A DNA stretch of 34,271 nucleotides from a virus, in IMG/VR virus record IMGVR_UViG_3300029907_000025, positions 1-34,271 of that record; one strand, written 5' to 3'. Every line of letters begins with the position of its first letter. The first letter of the stretch is position 1. Below are positions 15,749 to 22,992 of the stretch, one piece after another. Under the pieces are notes generated by a model that was not told the DNA's origin, did not search any database, and worked only from the letters and a program-made list of their open reading frames with translations. Both the position numbers and the translations under genes were made by a program.

Positions 15749-16927
15749 CTAGAAGGAGGCGTGAATCGTCAGCCCGTGGGGCGCGGTCACCTTTGGATTG
15801 CTATGGACGATGAACAGGGTGTCGGCCAGTTCCGCATCGCCCCAATCATTACCCACCAGCCCATCAGTGAACACCAAAATTCGATCCGGCTGCATCTGCT
15901 GCTCGCGCATATAGGTCCAGCAGACGCTTGGCGCTGTGCCCCCACCGCCTTTGAACGGATAGCTGGTGATTTCATTGGCGTTGAACGGGGTGAATACCTG
16001 GACGCTGTAGACGGCGGTATCGAACGTGCCGATAGTCAAGGAGAAATCCTTGAAGGTCGCCATGATGGCCGCGCATTCGCTGAGGAAGGCGGTGATCATC
16101 GCCTGGGTGGTCGAGGCCGAGCCGTCGAGCCACGCCACGGCCTCCACCCGCTCCATGACATCCTGCCCCGGCAAAAACAGATTACTCGTCCAGGCCCGCC
16201 TGGAAAGCCGCGCATAGGTATAATCAAAGCGCACCACCGATCGCAGGTTGCTACAGATGATCTGGCGCCAGTTGAACTGGGGCGCGGTGAGCCGATCGAT
16301 GAGGCGCTGCATCCCGAGCGGCAGCTTACCCGGCTCAATGGTGCGGGCCGCGCGCAGCAGGTCGGCGATAAATTCGTCGTGAATCTCATCCAGTTCCTTC
16401 GGCGACGGGGCAAGGACACTATCGGGATCGGCGGTCCTATCGCCATGCCCGGCCTCCAGATGCATATCCAGCGACGATTTGATCACCACCGCATCTTTGA
16501 TCAGCAAGTCATAGACTTCTTCACTGGTCAGGTCATCGGTATAGCGCGGATCGTACAGACCACATTTCGGCATCTGGCCGATGCCATCCTTGACCAGCCC
16601 ATAATTGCAGATGAAATCGATCGCCATGTTCCAGAAGTCTTTCAGCCGAGTGCCCCGCCGACCGATATGATCGAAGATCACATGGCGCACCTCATGCGCC
16701 ATGACGAAAATCAGTTCCGCCGGTTCCAGCCGGTCCACGAATGTGCGATTATAGAACATTTTGCGACCATCGGTGGCCATCGTTGGACACCATTTACTGG
16801 CGTCCTCCAAATCCAATCGCATGGTCAATTGCCCGAATAACGGTTCCTCCAACAGCATTTTAACGCGTGTTTTAAACAGTTTCAACACAATGGGGTCGTC
16901 AAAATCGGTCTGCATGATCCCGTTCAC
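15749..16927 (-). CDS. VWA-like protein with metallopeptidase-like N-terminal domain
   Basis: This 392-residue protein combines two domains. The N-terminal half carries HEVRHVIFDH (His78, Glu79, His82), the HExxH zinc signature found in DUF2201-type putative metallopeptidases. The C-terminal part has VAWLDGSAS (DxSxS, a MIDAS metal site), then FKGGGGTAPSVCWTYM and ILVFTDGLVG, which are VWA-like motifs. Such proteins pair with MoxR-type AAA+ ATPases, and here the MoxR gene lies directly upstream, overlapping by the four bases GTGA. The pair probably acts as a chaperone or metal-insertion/remodelling machine; the target is unknown. An in-frame ATG at 16915 is an alternative start. A phage role in maturation of a structural complex or in host takeover is inference. 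Confidence 0.85.
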   Translation of the reverse strand: MNGIMQTDFDDPIVLKLFKTRVKMLLEEPLFGQLTMRLDLEDASKWCPTMATDGRKMFYNRTFVDRLEPAELIFVMAHEVRHVIFDHIGRRGTRLKDFWNMAIDFICNYGLVKDGIGQMPKCGLYDPRYTDDLTSEEVYDLLIKDAVVIKSSLDMHLEAGHGDRTADPDSVLAPSPKELDEIHDEFIADLLRAARTIEPGKLPLGMQRLIDRLTAPQFNWRQIICSNLRSVVRFDYTYARLSRRAWTSNLFLPGQDVMERVEAVAWLDGSASTTQAMITAFLSECAAIMATFKDFSLTIGTFDTAVYSVQVFTPFNANEITSYPFKGGGGTAPSVCWTYMREQQMQPDRILVFTDGLVGNDWGDAELADTLFIVHSNPKVTAPHGLTIHASF

Positions 16928-18288
16928 AGTACGACCGTGCTGTATAGTTTCAGGAATTTGCTAAAATGCGGCATCCGCTTTTGGAGGAACCGCAGCTTGT
17001 GACCGGTGAGCGCCATGGTCGCCGCCATCACTGCCACGTCGGGACGGAAATTGGCCATGATATAGGCAAAGGCGGCGTCACATTGGGCAAACCATGCGAG
17101 GCGCGGCGCATATTCGTTAAAATCGCGCTCCGCGCCATAATAATCGGCTTCGATGGCTTCGGCGCGACGTTGGACTTCGTACCACAATTGCACACTCACA
17201 CTGTAGGCGATTTGCGTCTCAAACTGTTTGTTGACCGGTGAGAAGGTCCGTAGCGAGCCATCCAAGATGCGCCGGATGTTGGGCATATCCTCCATGAACT
17301 TGCGGTGTTGCAAGAATTCATTGCCGAGCACGTCGCCGATCGCGCCACAGATTAAGGCCCGCAGCACGACCGGCTCGGGTGGGCGAACGGCGGTGATCTG
17401 CCGCGAGACGAATTCCCAAGTGCGTGGCGTGGCAAAACTCAGTTCGACCGAGTCCGGCCGGAAGTCATTTGTCTTGTTTGGAAAACTGGTTAGGAAGCCG
17501 ATCACCTCAGCGGCGATGGCATGCGTCGAGGCCCAGCGGAACCAATCATCCCAGTTAAATTCCATTTCCACGTGGATGAACCGATTGGCCACTGGTTTGG
17601 AGATTTGATAGGTCACCCCGCGATCGATATCCCGGTTGCCCATCGCCAGAATCATCACCTCGTTCGGCACCACATAATCGCCGATCCGGCGATCGAGGAT
17701 CAATTGATAAGCTGCCACCATTACCGAGGGTGGCGCCGAGTTGAATTCCTCCAACGCCAGGATGGCGCGCACCGTGCCTGTCACCCGCCATTTGATCTTG
17801 CCGCGTACCGGTTGCTGATCCTGACCAACTAATGACACAGTGAAATTATTGGCCTTGCGTGTGACCAAGACGGCGATTTGATCGGGCGCCAGGGCGAACA
17901 CCTCAATCAGCGGATCGGTGCAATAGGCCACCCCATTGTTGCCGCACGGATTGTAGAACCGAAACACGGCGGCCCCATCGACTTCATCGATCTTGTCGAA
18001 ATCCAGGTCACGCGGAAACACCAGGGGGGGCGTCCAAATCACGCCCTTCATGTTGTCCACTTCGCCCATCATGGGCACGCCGCGAATATCCTCGGGCAGC
18101 ATCTGGCTGAGACGCACATCGATAAAAGCGATGCCCAGCGCATCCGCGCATTGGCGGGCTATGGCGCTCTTGGAAATGCCCGGTGAGCCATGGACATAGA
18201 GTGATATTTTTGTTTCGAAGCTAGCACAGATCGCCGCAGCGATCTGCGATGGCGACAGCTTGTTGAGGCCCGTTTTCGAGATTTGCAT
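16924..18288 (-). CDS. MoxR-family AAA+ ATPase
   Basis: This 454-residue ATPase has Walker A GSPGISKS at residues 34-41 and Walker B LALEEFNSAP at about 177-186. The stretch FIDVRLSQMLPEDIRGVP is typical of MoxR proteins, as are MGNRDIDRG and ISKPVANRFIHVEM (arginine-finger region). MoxR proteins remodel or activate partners that carry VWA domains, and the overlapping downstream gene encodes such a partner. Walker A and B are about 140 residues apart, more than in ordinary MoxR proteins. An extra segment of about 60-70 residues (roughly 110-172) includes a putative beta-rich piece and may give partner specificity. A good sigma70-type promoter lies just upstream. Confidence 0.9.
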   Translation of the reverse strand: MQISKTGLNKLSPSQIAAAICASFETKISLYVHGSPGISKSAIARQCADALGIAFIDVRLSQMLPEDIRGVPMMGEVDNMKGVIWTPPLVFPRDLDFDKIDEVDGAAVFRFYNPCGNNGVAYCTDPLIEVFALAPDQIAVLVTRKANNFTVSLVGQDQQPVRGKIKWRVTGTVRAILALEEFNSAPPSVMVAAYQLILDRRIGDYVVPNEVMILAMGNRDIDRGVTYQISKPVANRFIHVEMEFNWDDWFRWASTHAIAAEVIGFLTSFPNKTNDFRPDSVELSFATPRTWEFVSRQITAVRPPEPVVLRALICGAIGDVLGNEFLQHRKFMEDMPNIRRILDGSLRTFSPVNKQFETQIAYSVSVQLWYEVQRRAEAIEADYYGAERDFNEYAPRLAWFAQCDAAFAYIMANFRPDVAVMAATMALTGHKLRFLQKRMPHFSKFLKLYSTVVL

Positions 18289-18318
18289 TTCGGAAGGATA
18301 TCCTCGTTTCTATCCCGG

Positions 18319-18347
18319 TTTATAACCAACAGGTTTATCGTGGTCAA
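18319..18347 (-). promoter_or_regulatory. Sigma70-like promoter of the MoxR-VWA operon
   Basis: On the minus strand TTGACC (18347-18342) and TATAAA (18324-18319) are separated by exactly 17 bases. The implied start near 18312 is about 24 bases before the MoxR ATG. This host-type promoter contrasts with the late-type boxes before virion genes and suggests early expression. Confidence 0.65.
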
Positions 18348-18365
18348 TCAATAATCGCGGAGATA

Positions 18366-18722
18366 TCAAGTATTTCTGATGAACGTTCTCAGATCGCCTT
18401 TGGTTAGACGCAACAGAACTGCCGCTTCTTCTTCAAATAGCACGATCCGTTTGTCATTAACGAAGTATGGCATGGTCAGCCGGGATTCAAGCTGCGCGAT
18501 GTCGGTCGCGCGCACCGCCGTAAGCGCTATTTTGTAATGAAATGCCAATGGCTCCAATAATGCCAGTCCAAACAACGTGAGGCGCAACCCGCAGCCGTGC
18601 CGGTAGTTCAAGAACAGGGCGCTTAGCGCCACTTCATCGGGTGCTGCTAAGACCTTTTCAGTCGCGACTTCGCGCAGCCGCCGTAGAACCGCTGCATGAA
18701 CTGCGAGTGACGAGTGCGGCAC
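18366..18722 (-). CDS. Conserved hypothetical protein of T4-like phages
   Basis: This 118-residue protein contains DEVALSALFLNYRHGCGLRL, a hydrophobic TLFGLALLEPLAFHY segment, LESRLTMPYFVNDKRIVLFE and a final AVLLRLTKGDLRTFI. I recall similar short proteins with a LxxRxxMPYxxxxxxxVxFE pattern in cyanophage-type T4-like viruses, where function is unknown. No membrane helix is certain. The start is GTG, nearly touching the stop of the upstream minus-strand gene, consistent with translational coupling because no ribosome binding site is obvious. Confidence 0.7.
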   Translation of the reverse strand: MPHSSLAVHAAVLRRLREVATEKVLAAPDEVALSALFLNYRHGCGLRLTLFGLALLEPLAFHYKIALTAVRATDIAQLESRLTMPYFVNDKRIVLFEEEAAVLLRLTKGDLRTFIRNT

Positions 18723-18725
18723 CGG

Positions 18726-19022
18726 TCAGGTCGGCTTGGCTTCCTCGACAACCACACCCGAGGTCAATTTTACCACCGTGAAGCGATCGGTGCGAAACAG
18801 TTGACGGAGTTTGTCGCGCAGGTTATGGGCATGTCCGGCGTTCGAAAACGAACATTTCTTGTACTTGGGTCCCTCATCGATCGCCGTGTGAAGGGTTCTA
18901 AGATTCACCGGGGAGTCATCGAGAAACACGGCGAAGATCGCTTCCGACCGCAGCACCTGTTCAGCTTTGAAGGTCTTCGGATCGGTAACGGATAAAATAA
19001 CAGTGGGCTTGGGACGTGACAT
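18726..19022 (-). CDS. Conserved hypothetical protein
   Basis: This 98-residue protein begins MSRPKPTVILSVTDPKTF. The central AIFAVFLDDSPVNLRTLHTA and KKCSFSNAGHAHNLRDKLRQ, followed by FRTDRFTVVKLTSG, suggest a small alpha/beta protein conserved in T4-like phages; I cannot give a function. The ATG at 19022 is chosen over an upstream in-frame start at 19085 because the late-type box at 19054-19047 would leave the longer form outside the transcript. It forms a two-gene unit with the next minus-strand gene. Confidence 0.7.
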   Translation of the reverse strand: MSRPKPTVILSVTDPKTFKAEQVLRSEAIFAVFLDDSPVNLRTLHTAIDEGPKYKKCSFSNAGHAHNLRDKLRQLFRTDRFTVVKLTSGVVVEEAKPT

Positions 19023-19046
19023 TGGCCATCTTTTTGTTGATTCGAC

Positions 19047-19054
19047 GTATTTAT
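19047..19054 (-). promoter_or_regulatory. Late-promoter-like box ATAAATAC
   Basis: The minus strand reads ATAAATAC here, 25 bases before the ATG at 19022. It is seven of eight bases like the T4 late box when aligned on ATAAATA. Confidence 0.4.
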
Positions 19055-19083
19055 TCTCTATAGACTGAACTGGTTTGGGTGCC

Positions 19084-19272
19084 ATGGTAGCTGAGTTAGA
19101 GACGATCGCGCGGACGCGTTTCGAGCGTCACATCGCTGGCTTGGAGGGGCATCATTGTCCTTCCTGGGAAGGCTTGTCGGCGTTGATGCGCGAACACCTC
19201 ATCGGCTTGGCCAGAACCGTTCCGAGTGAACCCAGGCATCATCCGCCTGAGGTTTTGGATGCTTGCGCATGA
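19084..19272 (+). CDS. Possible small protein (62 residues)
   Basis: An ATG-started frame of 62 codons begins MVAELETIARTRFERHIAGL and contains SWEGLSALMREHLIGLAR. Composition is plausible for a small helical protein and no longer gene occupies this stretch on either strand. The ribosome binding site is poor (GGGTG). No family is recognised. It could be a chance frame between the minus-strand gene and the repeat region that follows. Confidence 0.35.
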   Translation: MVAELETIARTRFERHIAGLEGHHCPSWEGLSALMREHLIGLARTVPSEPRHHPPEVLDACA

Positions 19273-19302
19273 CCATAAAACAAATTATTGGTCAATGCTG
19301 TT

Positions 19303-19600
19303 CAGCCCATTCGTTCGTTGGGCTACGAAAAAAAAGGAGGACGAGGACACAGCAACGTTCAGCCAGTCAGCCTTCATGGCTACGAAAAAATGGCTACAAA
19401 AATGCGCATTACAGTAGCACCGAGGACAAGCTTCCACTCCCTCGTTCGTTGGGCTACAAAAAATGGCTACAAAAACAACCGCGTCGCCAGGGTCACCTCG
19501 GCAATGGCTTCAGTCCTCGTTGGGAGGGCTACGAAAACGATGTTTCTGCCATCGGTGCGCCGTGCGCCAGCCAGTCCTCATTCACAGGGCTACGAAAAAG
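19303..19600. repeat. Five imperfect hairpin repeats ending GGGCTACGAAAAA
   Basis: This stretch (part of a gene-poor region 19273-19641) contains GGCTACGAAAA or GGCTACAAAA at 19321, 19378, 19452, 19527 and 19588, with extra half-copies at 19392 and 19465. Spacing is 57, 74, 75 and 61 bases. Upstream of each core is a related 15-18 bases; in copies 1, 4 and 5 these pair with the core, for example AGTCCTC-GTTGG-GAGGGCT at 19514-19532. Copies 2 and 3 pair weakly. Reading frames through the copies are not conserved, so the signal is not protein-coding. Candidate roles are protein- or RNA-binding sites, replication iterons, or a decayed CRISPR-like array. Confidence 0.6.
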
Positions 19601-19609
19601 TCAAGGAAT

Positions 19610-19632
19610 GGGGGTATCGATTCGATACCCCC
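19610..19632 (-). terminator. Hairpin terminator of the Hsp20 gene
   Basis: GGGGGTATCGA and TCGATACCCCC form an 11-bp stem around one central base, nine bases after the Hsp20 stop on the minus strand. The downstream minus strand has only CATTCCTTGACTTTTT, so the T-tract is delayed and termination may be partial. Confidence 0.6.
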
Positions 19633-19641
19633 GTCATGTCG

Positions 19642-20058
19642 TTAGGACAGAGCGATCTGCCGTGCCTTCATCACTTCCGGTATCTCGCGGACAAGCTCGA
19701 TTTGCAACAGACCGTTGACGAGTGACGCGCGTTCGACAGAGACATGCTCGCCGATTTTGAACGAACGGGAAAAGTTACGCATGGCGATGCCCTTATACAG
19801 CATCGGGCGGCCGTTCGCTGCGGTGAGGGCAGAGTTGGTGCCTTCCACCATCAGCAAGTCGTTCTGCAAGGTGATTGTGATATCCTCCTTGGCGAAACCG
19901 GCGATCGCCAGGGTGACGCGGAACCGATCTTCGGCAAGCTCTTCGATGTTGTGGGGCGGGAACCCGGTGTTTTCGGCGGCGACGCGCTCAAAAAATCGAC
20001 CATCGATGCCGATCCCGTGCCGTAATATCGCATTCTCTAGCTGCGTAAGTGCATTCAT
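19642..20058 (-). CDS. Small heat shock protein (Hsp20/IbpA-like)
   Basis: This 138-residue chaperone has the alpha-crystallin domain: NIEELAEDRFRVTLAIAGFA, then KEDITITLQNDLLMVEG, a GIAMRNFSRSFKIGEHV strand typical of IbpA, and NGLLQIELVREIPE with the conserved GLL/IxL ending. Small heat shock proteins hold unfolding proteins in a refoldable state. Hsp20 genes are a common feature of cyanophage-type T4-like viruses, so this supports the phage's affiliation. The ATG at 20058 has GGAGAT 7 bases upstream. It is divergent from the gene at 20162, and an inverted repeat lies in the shared control region. Confidence 0.93.
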   Translation of the reverse strand: MNALTQLENAILRHGIGIDGRFFERVAAENTGFPPHNIEELAEDRFRVTLAIAGFAKEDITITLQNDLLMVEGTNSALTAANGRPMLYKGIAMRNFSRSFKIGEHVSVERASLVNGLLQIELVREIPEVMKARQIALS

Positions 20059-20108
20059 TGTAAATCTCCATAAAGCGAAATTCGTTGGCCCGATCTGGCA
20101 CCAACTGA

Positions 20109-20130
20109 GAACTGTCATAATTGATAGTTC
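20109..20130. promoter_or_regulatory. Inverted repeat, possible operator in the Hsp20 divergent region
   Basis: GAACTGTCA (20109-20117) and TGATAGTTC (20122-20130) form a 9-bp dyad with one G-T mismatch and four central bases. It lies midway between divergent genes and could bind a dimeric regulator of both. Confidence 0.4.
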
Positions 20131-20161
20131 CTGCCGATATATATGACAAAAGGATATCTGA

Positions 20162-21451
20162 ATGCGGTTCGCAGAAATCATCAATGAGATGATGTGGCAG
20201 GATAGTTTCGGTGCCGCAGCGGAGGCGCGGCGTTATCCGAATGCCTGGATTCACTTCTCGAACGTGCAAAAACTCGGCGTCAATCCGCAGAAAACGCATC
20301 GTGATCCACCCGGCATCTACTTCTATCCGGTCAAATGGCTGTTCACCGACGATCCCTCGCTCAGCCAGTTCGGTACCGAATGGCCATACTACTACATCGT
20401 CAAGCTCAATCGCGCAGCCAAGATCATCAATCTCGGCAAAATCAAGGCCGAGGAAGTTGTCAGCATCGCCCAACGCAATGGCTGGTACGCTGAGCTTCAA
20501 GCCATACAGGCCGATCCGGCGATCCTGACCAGCAAAGACAATCCGATGGAGAAAAGACTGCTCCGCAAACCGGGCGGCTTGTTCTATGCCACGCTCGACT
20601 ATTTGGCCAACGTCAAAGGGCAGTCCTGGTTGAAAATGCTGCACGGCTATAATGGCTTGTTTGATCCAAACTTCGGCATCATTTCAAAGGGCGAAATCAG
20701 CCAGATGGTGGTGTTCGGACGGCAGAACTTCACGGTGCTCGCGCATGGCGACAATAAGGACAATACCGCCAAAGCCTATGCCAGTATCCTCAAGCAGGTG
20801 GCGACCGACCTGGGCGGCCAGTTTTTCTTCAAATATCAAACCCCGCAAATCGACTTTGCCAATGACGGTAGGCCCTTTCACGTGGCATTCAATCTCCAAC
20901 GCGGCGTCATCGAATTTTCGTTCTACAACGACGCTTACTGGATGACGGAAACCGAGCGCTACGACACCCAGGGCGGCGATTATGCTCACCATGCCCGTAG
21001 TATCAAGCGCATGATTCAAAGCCGCTTGACGCAAGCAGGCCCCAAGGGCAATGATTTCTTCTGGAATGGCAGCACCGTGGCCACCGCCCTGCATCTGATT
21101 TCACCGGGCAAGACCAATCAAAAGGTCGATGTTGATGGACTGCATGTGTGGACCTCGATCAACAGTTTGGGAGGCACCTATGCGCATTTGCGCGGGATCG
21201 TGGATCATCAGGGCCGCCTGACGATCGGCGCCTCCATCGAAAGCTATAGTGAGCGCAAATCCGACTGGAAAGTCGAAACCGAAAAATCCTTTGCCGACCG
21301 CAGCGCCTCGCCGCAGGATGTGGCCGACGCGATTTTGGATGCCCTGGCGGCCGAGTTGATCGACAAACTGCCGAACCCGGCCGCGCTGGGCAAACGTGAA
21401 GAGGTGTTTGGCTTTCGGTTCGGAAACCGGTTTCGCTTGTCGCAGCCGTGA
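20162..21451 (+). CDS. Large conserved hypothetical, possible internal virion protein/ADP-ribosyltransferase-like
   Basis: This 429-residue protein begins MRFAEIINEMMWQDS. INE fits the (L/I)xE prohead-protease consensus, so the leader may be a capsid-targeting signal removed after Glu9. Residues about 29-70 contain AWIHFSNVQKLGVNP and RDPPGIYFYPVKWLF followed by YYYIVKLN. The H-x-S...GIYxYP pattern is reminiscent of ADP-ribosyltransferase-like toxin folds carried in phage virions, such as T4 Alt, but I cannot identify the catalytic Glu, so this is a hypothesis. The C-terminal half has a DGLHVWTSINSLGGTYAH segment. The ribosome binding site AAGGATAT is moderate. An unknown structural or DNA-injected protein is the cautious reading. 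Confidence 0.6.
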   Translation: MRFAEIINEMMWQDSFGAAAEARRYPNAWIHFSNVQKLGVNPQKTHRDPPGIYFYPVKWLFTDDPSLSQFGTEWPYYYIVKLNRAAKIINLGKIKAEEVVSIAQRNGWYAELQAIQADPAILTSKDNPMEKRLLRKPGGLFYATLDYLANVKGQSWLKMLHGYNGLFDPNFGIISKGEISQMVVFGRQNFTVLAHGDNKDNTAKAYASILKQVATDLGGQFFFKYQTPQIDFANDGRPFHVAFNLQRGVIEFSFYNDAYWMTETERYDTQGGDYAHHARSIKRMIQSRLTQAGPKGNDFFWNGSTVATALHLISPGKTNQKVDVDGLHVWTSINSLGGTYAHLRGIVDHQGRLTIGASIESYSERKSDWKVETEKSFADRSASPQDVADAILDALAAELIDKLPNPAALGKREEVFGFRFGNRFRLSQP

Positions 21452-21470
21452 TTTCAGCGGAGAGGGTCGG

Positions 21471-22001
21471 CTAGCGTGACTTCATCAAATCGATTTTTGA
21501 GATCACCGACGCGAGAATGATGGTGGTATCAGAATCACCATCCGATACCTGCCGCTCGATCCGATGATCCCCGACTTCAGAGACGAAGCGATCAATCATC
21601 GCCCGGCCGTATTCGCGATGGGACCGTTCCCGACCGCGAAACCGGACAATCACTTTGACGCGATCGCCTTCGCACAGGAAACCCTTGGCGCGCCGTGCCT
21701 TGATCAGCAGGTCATTGTGATCGGTCACCGGCCGTAACTGGATTTCCTTGGTGGTGATGGTCAGTGCGCGTTGTCGTTTGGCACTCTCCCGTTCGGAACG
21801 TTTGCGTTCGTAACGAAAACGCGCCGCGTCAAGCATGCGACAGACCGGCGGATCACCGTGCGCGACGATTACCAAATCAAGACCAGATCGGCGGGCGGTA
21901 GCCAAAGCGTCGTAAATCGATACGACATGGGTATCTTGTCCGTCATTGAGCAGGCGGACAGTGCGAGCGTGAATCTGCTCGTTGATTACTAGATCATCCA
22001 T
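21471..22001 (-). CDS. infC: Translation initiation factor IF-3
   Basis: This protein (176 residues from the ATG at 22001) aligns along the whole of bacterial IF3. The N-domain shows LVINEQIHARTVRLLNDGQD, VVSIYDALATARRSGLDLV and DPPVCRMLDAARFRYERKRS. The C-domain shows ALTITTKEIQLRPVTDHNDL, ARRAKGFLCEGDRVKVIVRF and RGRERSHREYGRAMIDRF. These include the linker and the basic residues that contact 16S rRNA. IF3 checks start-codon pairing and splits ribosomes. The usual bacterial C-terminus is followed here by about 20 extra residues. A GTG at 22049 would add 16 residues; neither start has a good ribosome binding site. Phage IF3 is rare and known chiefly from very large phages. Confidence 0.93.
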   Translation of the reverse strand: MDDLVINEQIHARTVRLLNDGQDTHVVSIYDALATARRSGLDLVIVAHGDPPVCRMLDAARFRYERKRSERESAKRQRALTITTKEIQLRPVTDHNDLLIKARRAKGFLCEGDRVKVIVRFRGRERSHREYGRAMIDRFVSEVGDHRIERQVSDGDSDTTIILASVISKIDLMKSR

Positions 22002-22097
22002 GAATAGAAAACTAAATCCTACAAGTTGCGAAAGATTGATTTCTTCCACCTCTTGTAGTTATCCCGCGCCGAAACCGCACGCTGGCCTAAGCCCCGA

Positions 22098-22409
22098 TTA
22101 CGTGGCGCCGTTCGGCACAGTCGTCTCGGCTTGCGTGATATCTTGCAACACCATGCCAAGCTGCCTGTGCAGATCGACCACCGCACCCAGGGGCATGATT
22201 AACCGTCCACTTACCACCCGTTCGGCCGGACCATCATTCGGATTGCCGAGACGCAATCGACAAGTCGCCACGGTGAACACGACGTTGCCGTTGAAGCTGT
22301 GAATGTTGGCACATAAATCAGCGTAAATTTCCGGCACATCTCGATCGCGCAATGGTAACTCATTTACTGCAATGACACGATTTGAGACGCCTTGTATTTT
22401 TTTCGGCAT
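22098..22409 (-). CDS. DUF3467-like small protein
   Basis: This 103-residue protein has EIYADLCANIHSFNGNVVFT, RLIMPLGAVVDLHRQLG and MVLQDI, the pattern of DUF3467-type proteins: an N-terminal strand with a YA(N/D) motif and a final R(I/L)xMxP...L...L helix. Function of that family is not established. A strong GGGGAG lies 7-8 bases before the ATG. It lies upstream of IF3 on the same strand with a gap of about 50-100 bases, so the two may share a transcript and be co-expressed. Confidence 0.65.
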   Translation of the reverse strand: MPKKIQGVSNRVIAVNELPLRDRDVPEIYADLCANIHSFNGNVVFTVATCRLRLGNPNDGPAERVVSGRLIMPLGAVVDLHRQLGMVLQDITQAETTVPNGAT

Positions 22410-22490
22410 AACACGCTCCCCCCGTTCACAAAAGCTTAACGAAGGGTGCCATACTTTGGAAAGACAGGCAAATTAAATCATTTGTGTTTT

Positions 22491-22538
22491 GGAAAAAAAG
22501 AAATCCGCGCCGGTCCTCCGAGGATCATAGAGGACCGG
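22491..22538 (-). terminator. Terminator of the secreted Cys-rich protein gene
   Basis: On the minus strand CCGGTCCTC and GAGGACCGG (22538-22510) form a 9-bp stem with an 11-base loop, followed after eight bases by TTTCTTTTTTT. It lies 11 bases after the stop codon. Confidence 0.8.
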
Positions 22539-22549
22539 GGACGGGATGG

Positions 22550-22909
22550 TTACCGCCCGGCGTTGGGGAGGTAATCGTTCGGTAGTTGCTGCGGCGAGCC
22601 GCCCCGCGCACACGCGCCATGCTGCTTCAACGCCTCCCGGCTGCATGCCACAGGGTCGGCGTACCCACACACCGCAGCGCCTTGGCTCGTGACCACGCAA
22701 TAGGCATTCGTCCCACTGGCGGGCAGCACAACCTCGTTAAGATTGAGCGTGCATTCACCATTCGCAGCACTCGCATCATGGGCACAGGCCGTGCCATCAA
22801 AATACATGCAATGGCTAGCGCCGCCCTGGGTCAGGCAGAACGGCGCCGCCAGCGCACCAGCCATCGTCATCCCAGTCATCACTGCGGCTATCGTCAGGGT
22901 TTTCAGCAT
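22550..22909 (-). CDS. Secreted Cys-rich small protein
   Basis: This 119-residue protein has a clear Sec signal peptide, MLKTLTIAAVMTGMTMAGAL, with probable cleavage after ALA near residue 22. The mature part has eight or so Cys in repeating units (FCLTQGGASHCMYFDGTACA, YCVVTSQGAAVCGYADPVAC), suggesting two disulphide-bonded repeats. Repeats with a C-x-GG-xxC-xF pattern resemble small periplasmic proteins of Alphaproteobacteria (DUF3551-like). It has its own ribosome binding site (GGAGAT) and terminator, so it looks like an independently acquired gene (moron). A role at the cell envelope, such as changing host properties, is inference. Confidence 0.75.
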   Translation of the reverse strand: MLKTLTIAAVMTGMTMAGALAAPFCLTQGGASHCMYFDGTACAHDASAANGECTLNLNEVVLPASGTNAYCVVTSQGAAVCGYADPVACSREALKQHGACARGGSPQQLPNDYLPNAGR

Positions 22910-22992
22910 GAATCATCTCCGTTGCCACTTGACTCTAAGCCGATTTGGGGGAATCATGCAAATCAATGTTGCGCCAGTCGCATTCACACTGC

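Noticed and set aside
15761-16840. 359-codon plus-strand frame opposite the VWA gene
   Set aside because: Antisense shadow; the minus strand carries the HExxH and DxSxS motifs and overlaps MoxR in an operon.
19303-19600. Active CRISPR array
   Set aside because: Repeats are only partly alike and spacing varies from 57 to 75 bases, unlike a functional array with near-identical repeats and fixed spacers.
19263-19725. Overlapping 145- and 151-codon frames across the repeat array
   Set aside because: The repeated GGCTACGAAAA falls in different frames in different copies, giving GYEK, ATK and other readings, so the repeats are not preserved as protein. The 3' ends also overlap the Hsp20 gene.
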